The notes under the pieces were generated by a model that made no database searches, was not told where the DNA came from, and was given only the letters and a program-made list of their open reading frames with translations. From VRUE01 sp963764365 (GTDB lineage: Bacteria; Actinomycetota; Thermoleophilia; Solirubrobacterales; 70-9), in NCBI GenBank assembly GCA_963764365.1, contig CAVXSI010000018.1:1-32844 (forward strand): a DNA stretch of 32,844 nt. Direction: 5' to 3'. Positions 1 through 6,961 of the stretch are shown here, piece by piece (positions within the stretch are counted from its first letter, which is position 1; every line of letters starts with the position of its first letter). The translations under genes and the position numbers were made by a program.

Positions 1-27
1 CCCCGGCACGCGCCACGGCCTATCTGA
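1..27. repeat. Left copy of a short imperfect direct repeat
   Basis: The first 27 bases match 3352-3378 at 25 of 27 positions (differences at 15 and 21). Together the copies bracket the left accessory block with both nucleotidyltransferase modules. The match may continue left of the window. An open frame runs rightward from here to a stop near 129 but resembles nothing I know; it could be the tail of a gene starting outside the window. Confidence 0.4.
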
Positions 28-132
28 CTGCATTCACGGTCCGCCGAGCCTCCAGCCTCGATTCGTCAGCGCTTGATTCACGGGTTGCCTCCCAGATAGA
101 TCACAGATTGACCTGGGATTCAGGCTGAGCAC

Positions 133-154
133 GCGATACCTGATACGGTATCGC
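133..154. promoter_or_regulatory. Palindromic operator upstream of the XRE antitoxin-like gene
   Basis: GCGATACC and GGTATCGC form a perfect 8-bp inverted repeat around a 6-base spacer, ending 5 bases before the ATG at 160. Two further GGTAT copies follow (157-161 and 162-166) and an extra GATAC lies in the spacer. XRE-type antitoxins usually repress their own operon by binding such palindromes, so autoregulation is inferred. Confidence 0.6.
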
Positions 155-159
155 TCGGT

Positions 160-480
160 ATGGTATTGCCATCCGAAGCGGTGCGCAGGATGCGTCTTGC
201 CGCGGGCTTCTCGCAACGCGATCTCGCGCGGCGAGCGAGCACGTCGCAACCCGCGATCGCGCGCTACGAGAGCGGCGCGGCGGCACCCTCATGGGAGACG
301 CTCCAGCGACTTGCGGCGGCGTGTGGGCGGCGCCTGACGATGCGGGCCGAGATCGAGCCGGACCCGCACGACGTGGAGCTGGCAGATCGCCTCCTCGACC
401 TGGCCCCCGCTGAGCGCCTTCGCGCCCTTGGCCGTCATGCGCAGCTGCATGACTCGGCGCAGGGCGAGGAGCGGCGATGA
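160..480 (+). CDS. XRE-family HTH protein, probable antitoxin/autorepressor
   Basis: A 106-residue protein with a Cro/C1-type helix-turn-helix in its first 60 residues (visible as FSQRDLARRASTSQPAIARY, then ESG and PSWETLQRLAAACG), the standard XRE DNA-binding layout. The rest is a charged tail. It overlaps the downstream nucleotidyltransferase by 4 bases (ATGA), so the two are translationally coupled. The ATG at 160 fits the family's N-terminal length, though no clear ribosome site is visible. Antitoxin function is inferred from gene order and the adjacent palindrome; a plain regulator is the alternative. Confidence 0.75.
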   Translation: MVLPSEAVRRMRLAAGFSQRDLARRASTSQPAIARYESGAAAPSWETLQRLAAACGRRLTMRAEIEPDPHDVELADRLLDLAPAERLRALGRHAQLHDSAQGEERR

Positions 481-959
481 CCGCCCTCGATCCGGAGAGG
501 CTGCTGCGCACCCTGGTCGAGCACGAGGTCGACTTCTGCCTGATCGGCGCCGGCGCAGCGTGGCTCCAGGGCAACCCGACGGCCACCTTGGACCTCGACG
601 TGATGCCGCGGCGGGACCTCGACAACGCCGAGCGCCTCGCGGCGGCCCTGAACGAGCTTCAGGCTCGGCCACGGGGCCGCGGCGAGGCCCGCGAGCTCGA
701 AGGCGCCGACTTCCTCGGTTGGAAGAGCCAGAGCTTCGACACCGAGGCTGGCCCGCTCGACATAGTCCCGCTGGCAGCCGCGATCGGGGGGTTCGAGGAG
801 GTCTCGACGGTCGAGTTGAGACTGGGCGACCTGTCCGTGCGCGCGATCACGATCGACGAGGTGATCGCCTCGAAGGAAAAGCTCGGACGGCCGAAGGACA
901 CGGCCGCCCTTCCAGCCCTCTACGCGACCCGCGAGGCGATCCGCAGGCGCAAGGGCTGA
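477..959 (+). CDS. Nucleotidyltransferase-fold protein, probable toxin partner
   Basis: A 160-residue protein with a minimal nucleotidyltransferase core: GAGAAWLQG near residues 24-32, then LDLDVM near 39-44 supplying the D-x-D metal-binding pair. This matches the AbiEii/MNT/DUF6036-like group, in which small NTases modify RNA or proteins and pair with a DNA-binding antitoxin. It starts inside the last codons of the XRE gene. The substrate cannot be read from sequence. The conserved D-x-D argues it is not a decayed copy. It is convergent with the repeat-protein gene ending at 993. Confidence 0.7.
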   Translation: MTALDPERLLRTLVEHEVDFCLIGAGAAWLQGNPTATLDLDVMPRRDLDNAERLAAALNELQARPRGRGEARELEGADFLGWKSQSFDTEAGPLDIVPLAAAIGGFEEVSTVELRLGDLSVRAITIDEVIASKEKLGRPKDTAALPALYATREAIRRRKG

Positions 960-992
960 AAGGGTGCCGCGACCTATCCGAGCGCGCTCAGC

Positions 993-1664
993 TCAGCTCG
1001 ACCAGCAATACGCTTCGACCGTGAAGGTCCGCGATTCGGCGGTTTCGTTGTTGCCCCGCGCCTCGGCGCCGTTGCCGGAGATGCGGGCGTAGTTGGTGTA
1101 GAGGCCCTTCTCGAACACGTTCCAGTTGGTGCCGACCCCGATTGCCTTCTCGCCGGACTGGCAGGCGACGCTGGCGCCGACCGACGATTCTTTCGGGATG
1201 GAGACGCTGGTCGTGCGGACGACGACGCCCCTGAACTGGGAGGCGCCGACCGAGTTCGACGAAAGCTTCTGCTGCGTGACCGAGCTGTTCGCGAGCCGGC
1301 CGGTGATCACGGCTTCGTCCGCGAGCTTTCCGGCGGTCACCGCGCCGTTGCCGATCTTCCCAGTCGTCACGCCCTGGTTCGCGAGCCGGCCGGTGTTGAC
1401 CGCGAGCTTGGCGATCGACTTCGTCGCGACCGAGCCTTCCCGCAGCCGATCGGTCGTCACGGCCTTCTTCGCCAGCCTGCCGGCCCGCACCGCTTCCGGC
1501 GCGATCTTGCCGGTCCGCACCGCGTTCCTCTGGATCTGCCCCGTGCCGACGCTGTTCGCCGGCAGGTTGGTCGCGGCGACCGCGGCGGCGCCGCCGAGAA
1601 CCAGAAAGACCGCTATCGACGACATCACATTCGCGTACGTGAGCCGCTTGCTTACCTGCTTCAC
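993..1664 (-). CDS. Exported repeat protein of the Thermoleophilia RLTYANVMSS type
   Basis: A 223-residue protein. Residues 5-14 are RLTYANVMSS and residues 15-31 a hydrophobic, alanine-rich export segment. Residues about 34-140 are roughly ten tandem 10-11-residue repeats of the form AVxTGKIAxxA. The last 80 residues are a non-repetitive domain with two cysteines. Such proteins recur in Thermoleophilia genomes; their function is unknown to me, and an extracellular fibre-like role is a guess. The GTG start at 1664 is supported by AGGGGGT five bases upstream. A paralogue lies at 3593-4153, beyond the second toxin-like module. Confidence 0.7.
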   Translation of the reverse strand: MKQVSKRLTYANVMSSIAVFLVLGGAAAVAATNLPANSVGTGQIQRNAVRTGKIAPEAVRAGRLAKKAVTTDRLREGSVATKSIAKLAVNTGRLANQGVTTGKIGNGAVTAGKLADEAVITGRLANSSVTQQKLSSNSVGASQFRGVVVRTTSVSIPKESSVGASVACQSGEKAIGVGTNWNVFEKGLYTNYARISGNGAEARGNNETAESRTFTVEAYCWSS

Positions 1665-1687
1665 GCGTACCCCCTAGGTAGAGCTTC

Positions 1688-1710
1688 CGATCGCCCGGGC
1701 CGGGCGATCG
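1688..1710. promoter_or_regulatory. 23-bp palindrome in the leader of the repeat-protein gene
   Basis: CGATCGCCCGG and CCGGGCGATCG form an 11-bp perfect inverted repeat around one base, beginning 24 bases upstream of the GTG start at 1664 on the minus strand. It could be an operator or a leader hairpin; sequence alone does not decide. Confidence 0.45.
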
Positions 1711-1801
1711 CGAAACAACTGCTTCGACCCGAAGGGCCGGTAGTCCTGCGGGCGGGCAGGCCGGTCGATCCCATCGCCCAGACGGTCAACCTGCTCGAGC
1801 A

Positions 1802-1987
1802 GCTGGAACGGGCGAAGGCGAGCTACTGCCGATGTCCGCTCGCCACGCCGACCGGGTCGGCACGCTGCCCATGCGTCACCGCGACCCCTTCGACCGCCTG
1901 CTGATCGCCCAGGCCGACGTCGACCGCCTCGCGCTCGTAACCGCAGATGGCGAGATGGACGACTATGGAGTGGACATTCTCTGGTAG
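1802..1987 (+). pseudogene. C-terminal remnant of a PIN-domain (VapC-like) toxin
   Basis: In the frame ending at the TAG at 1985-1987 the translation includes MRHRDPFDRLLIAQA, then LALVTADGEMDDYGVDILW. This is the usual C-terminal half of PIN-domain ribonucleases, where the HRDPFDR and TAD acidic residues are active-site motifs. The N-terminal half with the first catalytic aspartate is missing, and no antitoxin precedes it. An internal ATG at 1832 gives only 51 residues. It is best read as a decayed vapC fragment between two other toxin-like modules. Confidence 0.6.
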
Positions 1988-2025
1988 GACACGCCGCGCG
2001 CACCGCCGGCGGCGATCTTGGCGTA

Positions 2026-2043
2026 ATTATCACAATTGATAAT
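2026..2043. promoter_or_regulatory. AT-rich palindromic operator of the AbiE-like pair
   Basis: ATTATCA-CAAT-TGATAAT is a perfect 7-bp inverted repeat ending 8 bases before the GTG at 2052. It is strikingly AT-rich for this genome and overlaps where the promoter should be. Autorepression by the HTH protein encoded second in the operon (2750) is the natural inference. Confidence 0.6.
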
Positions 2044-2051
2044 ATGTCTAC

Positions 2052-2750
2052 GTGACCGACGAAGCCAGGGGCATCGACGAGCGCGACCCTCGGTTCATCG
2101 CCGTGCTGGAATCGGCGTCCCACCTGCAGCGGCTCGTCCCAGGCGCAGTGCTGGTCGGCGGCACCGCGGCGATTCTCTACGCGGATCACCGCGAATCGCG
2201 CGACCACGATCACGTCGTCTCTGACCTCGCCGATCGCTTCGAGATGGTGCTGGAAGCGGTCGAGGAAGACGAGGGGTGGGCGACCAACCGCGTAGCGCCC
2301 GGGAAGGTGATCCTCGGGAACCTCGACGGGATCGAAGCCGGGGTGCGGCAGATGCTCCGCAAGACTCCCTTGGAGGTCACCGCCGTCACTGTCCCGTCGG
2401 GAGGCGAGGTGACCGTACCGACGGTCGAGGAGACTCTGCGAATCAAGGCCTTCCTGATCGTGCGCCGCAACCAGACTCGCGACTATCTCGACCTCGCCGC
2501 CCTCTCCGACCATATCGGCGTCGAGCGCGCGGCCGACGTCCTATCGGACATCGACACCTACTACGCCGACCAGAACGACGACGGCGAGGGTGTCGCCTCT
2601 CAGCTCGTGCGTCAGCTCTCGGAGCCGCGCCCGGCCGACCGTTCGGTCATCGAGCAACTTCCGTCCTACCGCCGGCTGCGCAAACGCTGGAGCGACTGGG
2701 GCGCGGTGACCGACGTACTCGCCGCCGTCGCAGCGCGGATGGCCGAGTAA
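2052..2750 (+). CDS. AbiEii-like nucleotidyltransferase toxin
   Basis: A 232-residue protein. VLVGGTAAILYA (about residues 33-44) followed by SRDHDHV (about 49-55) gives the glycine loop and D-x-D of an NTase. Further on, RIKAFLIVRRNQTRDYLDL matches the lysine/aspartate signature of the AbiEii/AbiGii family. AbiEii enzymes transfer nucleotides and arrest growth in phage-defence toxin-antitoxin systems. The GTG start is forced by stops just upstream (an earlier ATG at 2044 reads into TGA). Its stop overlaps the next ATG by one base (TAATG), with the toxin first in the operon. NTase fold is secure; the toxin role is inferred. Confidence 0.72.
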   Translation: MTDEARGIDERDPRFIAVLESASHLQRLVPGAVLVGGTAAILYADHRESRDHDHVVSDLADRFEMVLEAVEEDEGWATNRVAPGKVILGNLDGIEAGVRQMLRKTPLEVTAVTVPSGGEVTVPTVEETLRIKAFLIVRRNQTRDYLDLAALSDHIGVERAADVLSDIDTYYADQNDDGEGVASQLVRQLSEPRPADRSVIEQLPSYRRLRKRWSDWGAVTDVLAAVAARMAE

Positions 2751-3208
2751 TGACGGCGCTTGCCTTCCGCAACGTCGGCGCCTCGCCGGACGACCCGGTC
2801 GCCCAGTGGCCGCAGGAGGCGATTCAGGCCGCGCTCGAGCGCGGCGGCCTCTCTCATTGGCGGCGACTGGCCAGGGCGATCCGCACCGAACCGTGGGGAC
2901 CGGTCGCCCGCCGGGTCGAAGAGGTGCTCACGTACAGCCGCCCCTACGGCGTGGCGAAGGCGATGGAGCGAATCCTCGCCCGGGCCCGCGAAGCGGCGGA
3001 GGCGAGCGAGCGGCAGGCCGTCGCCTCCGAAATCGCGCGCCTGGTCGACGATTCCGGGCTGACCCGCGCCGAGTTCGCCTCCCGGATCGGCACCTCCACC
3101 TCCCGCCTGTCGACCTACGCGACCGGCAAGGTCACGCCGTCGGCTGCGCTGCTCGTCCGCATGCGATCCGTCGGCCGGGCTCGCCGAGTTGGCCGTCAGT
3201 CGCGCTGA
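2750..3208 (+). CDS. HTH-domain protein, probable antitoxin of the AbiE-like pair
   Basis: A 152-residue protein with a helical N-terminus and an XRE-like helix-turn-helix near residues 98-130 (GLTRAEFASRIGTSTSRLST, then YATGKVTPS). Start and stop codons of the pair overlap (TAATG), implying coupled translation. The last ~15 residues become arginine-rich (RRVGRQSR). In the +1 frame the same DNA reads AGLAELAVSRAETDTALRDY to a stop at 3252-3254, which looks more like a natural helical C-terminus, so a one-base change near 3160-3180 may have altered the end. Cognate role is inferred from coupling and the upstream palindrome. Confidence 0.62.
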   Translation: MTALAFRNVGASPDDPVAQWPQEAIQAALERGGLSHWRRLARAIRTEPWGPVARRVEEVLTYSRPYGVAKAMERILARAREAAEASERQAVASEIARLVDDSGLTRAEFASRIGTSTSRLSTYATGKVTPSAALLVRMRSVGRARRVGRQSR

Positions 3209-3254
3209 GACCGACACCGCGTTGCGCGACTACGAGATAGACGCGGTCTGGTGA

Positions 3255-3592
3255 CCGGGCGGCGGCCATTGCGGCTCGCAAGACGGTCCTCGCCCGCCGC
3301 GAGCTGAACCGCGGGTCGCGGCGCGGGCCGAGGCCGAGACGAAGCCTCGAGCCCCGGCACGCGCCGCGGCCGATCTGAGCGAAGGAACTGAGCCGAATCA
3401 GGCAGTGGGCAAATGCCCGTCGCGGTCGCGCCGGCACGGCTCTGGTCTATCGAGCCTGAGTGACGAGGCAGTATGCAAAGGCAATGACCGTTGACTTACT
3501 TCAGCGATGAGGTCGAACACTCGCCGACCGATGACCGACCCGAAGGAGCGGCTGGACTCCGCCAGGCGTCTCCCCCGTGTTCGCCGCTCGGG
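3255..3592. other. Gene-poor gap, about 340 bp
   Basis: No convincing gene, promoter or RNA is visible between the AbiE-like operon and the end of the second repeat-protein gene. It contains the right copy of the 27-bp imperfect repeat. The 3' part would be the continuation of the repeat protein if that gene has lost its C-terminal domain. Confidence 0.4.
3352..3378. repeat. Right copy of the 27-bp imperfect direct repeat
   Basis: Matches bases 1-27 at 25 of 27 positions, in the same orientation. With the left copy it encloses the two nucleotidyltransferase modules, the PIN remnant and one repeat protein. It may be an old duplication or an integration scar; no integrase is seen. Confidence 0.4.
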
Positions 3593-4153
3593 TCAGTTGG
3601 CAGTCACATCGTGGCCAGATGGAAGGTCGCAGTGACGCGGCTCGGAGTTGGCGGTGCTTACGCTGGATCGATCGGACACCGAGGTGATGCCCGTGAGCTG
3701 GGAACTGGAGGCGTCGGTCGCGATCTTCGTGCTCGAGTAACCGCATTGTTGGCGATCTTGCCGGTGGTCCACCGCTTCGGGGGCGATCTTCCCGGTCGTC
3801 ACCGCGTTGTTGGCAATCTTGTCGGTGAGCACCGATTCTTTGGCGAGCTTGCCGCTGAGTACGGATTCGTCGGCCAGCTTGCCGGTCGTGACGGCGAGGT
3901 CGGCGATCTTGTCGGTCGACACGGCGCTGTCGCGCAGCCTGTTGGTGGAGACCGCGTTCTTGGCCAGCTTGCCGGCCCTGACGGCTTCCGGGGCGATCTT
4001 GCCGGTCCTCACGGCATTCTTCTTGATCTGCCCGGTGCCGACGCTGTTCGCGGGCAGCGTGCCGGCAGCGACGGCGACGCCGCCAAGGGCGAGGAATGCG
4101 GCGAACGACGACATCACGTTCGCATACGTGAGTCGCTTGCGTATCTGTTTCAA
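3593..4153 (-). CDS. Second exported repeat protein, altered in two places
   Basis: A 186-residue paralogue of 993-1664 with the same RLTYANVMSS leader, alanine-rich export segment and AVxTGKIA-type repeats. I choose the TTG at 4153 because AGGAGA lies just upstream and the family signature begins immediately after it; codons further upstream look non-coding. Two oddities: an extra C near 3769-3770 and two extra bases near 3731-3739 cancel each other, so about 13 residues are read out of the repeat phase (DHRQDRQQC in place of TTGKIANNA). The protein also stops soon after a CDLPSGHDV-like motif, so its C-terminal domain is much shorter than its paralogue's. Confidence 0.6.
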   Translation of the reverse strand: MKQIRKRLTYANVMSSFAAFLALGGVAVAAGTLPANSVGTGQIKKNAVRTGKIAPEAVRAGKLAKNAVSTNRLRDSAVSTDKIADLAVTTGKLADESVLSGKLAKESVLTDKIANNAVTTGKIAPEAVDHRQDRQQCGYSSTKIATDASSSQLTGITSVSDRSSVSTANSEPRHCDLPSGHDVTAN

Positions 4154-4239
4154 GAGATTCTCCTTGAGTGGCGGGAAGGGAGGGCGCGAAACGCCTAACC
4201 GGCCCGGTTGGGGGATGGGGCGACCATGGCACGGCAGCA

Positions 4240-4257
4240 GGGCACAGTCAAGTGCCC
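4240..4257 (-). promoter_or_regulatory. Small palindrome with a -35-like element
   Basis: On the minus strand GGGCAC-TTGACT-GTGCCC is a 6-bp inverted repeat enclosing a good -35 match (TTGACT). A CATGGT follows 17 bases later as a weak -10. It lies about 85 bases upstream of the TTG of the repeat-protein gene, so it may be that gene's promoter. Speculative. Confidence 0.3.
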
Positions 4258-4333
4258 TCGACGCGCGCGCCGAACCGGAAACCGCCACAGGGTCGTGACC
4301 GCCAGCCCCCAGAAGCGTCGAAGGGCGCCACCT

Positions 4334-5398
4334 TCAGCCGCTCCGCTCCGCCACGTCGGCCGCGCCCGCCAGCCGCTCGACCAGGCGGGCGAAGTGTTCG
4401 AGGCCCGGGTCGACCTTGCCGTACTGGCCGGCGCTGTAGCGGGCGTAGACGCCCTCGAGGATGATCGCCAGCTTCCAGTAGCCGAGGGCGACGAAGAAGT
4501 CGAGCTCGGCGAGGTCGCGGCCGCAGCGTTCGGCGTAGCGGTCGCGCAGCTCGTCGCGGGTCGGGAAGCCGGGGGCCAGGTTGGCCGGCTGGCCGAGCGC
4601 GATCGCCTCCTCGCCGCGCTCGGGCCAGTAGACCATCAGCAGGCCGACGTCGGCGAGCGGGTCGCCGAGCGTGCAGAGCTCCCAGTCGACCACGGCCGCC
4701 ACCTCGCCGCCCGGGGTGAGGATCATGTTGTCGAGCCGGTAGTCGCCGTGGACGATCGTCGCCGGCCCCTGCTCGGGAATCCGCGCGGCGAGCCGGTCGT
4801 GGACCGCGTCGATCGCCGGCAGCTCGCGCGTCTTCGACTTCTCCCACTGGCCCTGCCAGCGGCGCAGCTGGCGGGCGACGTAGTCCTGCTTGCGACCGAG
4901 GTCGCCGAGCCCGGCGGCGTCGGGGTCGACGGCATGGATCGCGACCAGGGTGTCGGCGACGCGCTCGCCGATCGCGCGGCGATCGTCCTCGTCGGGAAAG
5001 GCGACCGCCTCGGCGATCCCGCGCAGGATCGGGCCCTCGACGAACTCCATCGCGTAGAAGGGGGCATCGTTGACGCTCTCGTCCTCGCAGAGGCCGACCA
5101 CCGGGGCGACCGGGACGTCGGTCGGCCCCAGCGCCGAGACGACCCGGTGCTCGCGCGCCATGTCGTGGGCCGAGCCGAGCCGCTTGCCGAGCGGCGGGCG
5201 CCGCAGCGCCCAGCGCCGCCCGGCGGCGTCGGTGACGCGGTAGGTCAGGTTCGAGTGGCCGCCGGAGATCCGCTCGAAGGAGAGCGGCAACTCGACCCCC
5301 TCGACGTGCGCGTCGAACCAGGCCTCGACCCCCGCCCGGTCGATCCCCTCGGGCGCCTCGGCGCTACCTCCAGCCCCGCCTGTAGCCTCGTCGCCCAT
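4334..5398 (-). CDS. Aminoglycoside-phosphotransferase-like kinase (ACAD10/APH family)
   Basis: A 354-residue protein with a kinase-like fold: ISGGHSNLTYRV (about residues 44-55) as the nucleotide loop, IVHGDYRLDNMI as the catalytic Brenner motif, and VVDWELCTLGDPLADVG as the metal-binding segment. These match the phosphotransferase family next to acyl-CoA dehydrogenase domains (ACAD10-like), thought to phosphorylate small hydroxylated substrates, often in fatty-acid contexts. The substrate is unknown. The first ~10 codons, including the ATG, lie inside the 51-bp repeat copied at 6842-6892. It is divergent from the sensor kinase gene, with an ATPase gene between them. Confidence 0.8.
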   Translation of the reverse strand: MGDEATGGAGGSAEAPEGIDRAGVEAWFDAHVEGVELPLSFERISGGHSNLTYRVTDAAGRRWALRRPPLGKRLGSAHDMAREHRVVSALGPTDVPVAPVVGLCEDESVNDAPFYAMEFVEGPILRGIAEAVAFPDEDDRRAIGERVADTLVAIHAVDPDAAGLGDLGRKQDYVARQLRRWQGQWEKSKTRELPAIDAVHDRLAARIPEQGPATIVHGDYRLDNMILTPGGEVAAVVDWELCTLGDPLADVGLLMVYWPERGEEAIALGQPANLAPGFPTRDELRDRYAERCGRDLAELDFFVALGYWKLAIILEGVYARYSAGQYGKVDPGLEHFARLVERLAGAADVAERSG

Positions 5399-5417
5399 CG
5401 CCCGGCAAGCATATTCC
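5367..5417. repeat. 51-bp exact direct repeat, copy 1
   Basis: Identical over all 51 bases to 6842-6892. This copy holds the start codon, first codons and immediate upstream DNA of the phosphotransferase gene. The two copies flank the ATPase/DUF4143 gene and its iterons. Confidence 0.9.
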
Positions 5418-5449
5418 GCGGCCCGATGGGATCTGCGGCCGGGCTGGGC

Positions 5450-6715
5450 TCATCGCCACAGGCGATCCACGGGAAGCGCGTGAAGGCGGTCGTCGTAGGT
5501 GTACGCGTGGCGACCCAGATGTAGGACCACGCCGCCCAGGAATCTGCTCCCGAGCGCGTCTCGCAGCTTGCGCAGGCTGCGGAATTGGTGGCCATGCACT
5601 CGCTCGCCGACCTTGACCTCGACGCCGGCGATCGCGCCGTCGTCGCGTTCGAGGACCAGATCGACCTCATCGCCGTCGTGCGTGCGCCAGTGGCCAGCCT
5701 GGGCGGGGGTCTCCATCCAGCCGATCTGCTTGAGCACCTCCGCGACGCAGAACGTCTCGAGCAGATGACCGAGCTCGGTCATCGCCTGTGGCTGAGCGGC
5801 CGAGAGACGCGCCGCCGTGATTCGCAGCATCCGCCCGGCCACGCCTGAGTCGACGAAATGGAGCTTCGGCTTCGGGGACGCGCGAGCCCGCAGTGTCGTC
5901 CCCCATGCCGGAAGCCGGTAGACCACGAATGCCGCTTCCAGAAGCTGCGCGTAATGCTCTGCCGTCGAGCGCTCTATGCCCACCTCCGCAGCCACCCGGG
6001 CGACGTTGAGCACTTGGGCGGTCTGGCCTCCGAGATGGGCGATCAGCCTGGGCATCTTCTCTCGCTGTCTGATGCTCGACAGCTCCGTGACATCGCGCTT
6101 GATCACGAGGTCGAGGTAGTCGTCGAACCAGCGGTTCCGCCCGGCGCCCTCACTCCGGGACACCGCCAGCGGGAAGCCGCCTCGCAGGATGCGGCCTACG
6201 TACTCCTGGCGCGAGGTCGCCGACGGCTTAGCGGCAACCAGGGTCGCGGGATCTGTCAGCAGTTGCTCTGCGAATCGCTCCTCCGTCCCGTCGATCTCAC
6301 CCTGCGAAAGCGGCCAAAGTGTCGCCACATGCAGACGGCCGGTAAGCGACTGGGCTGCCGCGGGAAGGCTCGAGTAGCGGGTCGAGCCGGTGAGAACGAA
6401 GCGTCCGGGCCTGAGATCCCGGTTGAGCTCGGCCTTGATCGCGTCCAGGATGGCGGGGACGTGCTGGTACTCGTCGAAGAAGACCGGCGGCTCGGCAGCG
6501 GCGAAGACAGCCGGGCTGGCATCGACAGCATCGCGCGTCTCCGGATCGTCCAGGTCCACGACCGAGCACCCCGCCGACGCAGCCAACGACCGCACGATCG
6601 TCGACTTTCCGACCGTCCTGGCTCCGTGCACGGCGACGACCGGCTCCTCAACCAGGAGACGCTCGACCAATGGCTCGAGGCGGCGCCGGAATGGGCGCGG
6701 AGAAGAAGGCGGCAC
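5450..6715 (-). CDS. ATPase with DUF4143 and PD-(D/E)XK-like C-terminus
   Basis: A 421-residue protein. Walker A is GARTVGKST at residues 31-39; Walker B is PVFFDEYQ with D81/E82; LTGSTR at 108-113 is the sensor position. The middle matches DUF4143 (winged-helix-like, GGQTAQVLNVARVAAEVGIE). Near the C-terminus GDEVDLVLE (D349/D352) followed by VEVK (E366/K368) is a PD-(D/E)XK nuclease-type signature. This AAA+DUF4143 family is widespread, mobile and of uncertain function; roles in DNA handling or toxin-like systems have been suggested. The GTG start at 6715 is plausible. The gene with its upstream iterons is bounded by exact 51-bp repeats, which suggests it was inserted here. Confidence 0.8.
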   Translation of the reverse strand: MPPSSPRPFRRRLEPLVERLLVEEPVVAVHGARTVGKSTIVRSLAASAGCSVVDLDDPETRDAVDASPAVFAAAEPPVFFDEYQHVPAILDAIKAELNRDLRPGRFVLTGSTRYSSLPAAAQSLTGRLHVATLWPLSQGEIDGTEERFAEQLLTDPATLVAAKPSATSRQEYVGRILRGGFPLAVSRSEGAGRNRWFDDYLDLVIKRDVTELSSIRQREKMPRLIAHLGGQTAQVLNVARVAAEVGIERSTAEHYAQLLEAAFVVYRLPAWGTTLRARASPKPKLHFVDSGVAGRMLRITAARLSAAQPQAMTELGHLLETFCVAEVLKQIGWMETPAQAGHWRTHDGDEVDLVLERDDGAIAGVEVKVGERVHGHQFRSLRKLRDALGSRFLGGVVLHLGRHAYTYDDRLHALPVDRLWR

Positions 6716-6738
6716 TCCGTCAGTATGGCATAACTCCC

Positions 6739-6820
6739 GAAATGGAGAGGCTTGAAACGATGAAATGGAGAGGTTTAGAACCTATGAATAGAGGGCTTTG
6801 AAGCCTAGGAATGGAGGACC
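6739..6820. repeat. AT-rich 23-24-bp iterons upstream of the ATPase gene
   Basis: GAAATGGAGAGG occurs exactly at 6739 and 6762, with degenerate copies at 6786 (GAATAGAGGGCTTTGAAGCC) and 6809 (GAATGGAGGACC), giving spacings of 23, 24 and 23 bases. Two turns of helix per unit would present each copy on one DNA face. They lie between the ATPase start and the right 51-bp repeat and are less GC-rich than their surroundings. Probably binding sites for the ATPase or its regulator, or an end sequence of the inserted unit. Confidence 0.55.
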
Positions 6821-6841
6821 GGGGGGCGCTGGGCGCCGCGG

Positions 6842-6892
6842 CCTCCAGCCCCGCCTGTAGCCTCGTCGCCCATCGCCCGGCAAGCATATTCC
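6842..6892. repeat. 51-bp exact direct repeat, copy 2
   Basis: Identical to 5367-5417. Here the phosphotransferase start codon is orphaned (it reads MGDEATGGAGG and then diverges), and the sensor-kinase reading frame follows directly. The duplication thus restores an intact 5' end for the phosphotransferase on the other side of the insert. Confidence 0.9.
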
Positions 6893-6961
6893 CGACGACG
6901 CTTCAGGCTCAGCCCGTCGCTCGCCAACCGGCTGACGATCGGCTTCGCGATCGCCTTCGCG

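Noticed and set aside
2044..2055. ATG at 2044 as start of the AbiEii-like gene
   Set aside because: It reads ATG TCT ACG TGA and stops at once; the GTG at 2052 is the first usable start.
6739..6820. CRISPR array
   Set aside because: Units are tandem with no unique spacers of constant size, repeats are short and degenerate, and no cas gene is present.
5367..6892. Classical insertion sequence
   Set aside because: No transposase, no terminal inverted repeats inside the 51-bp copies, and the duplication is too long for a target-site duplication.
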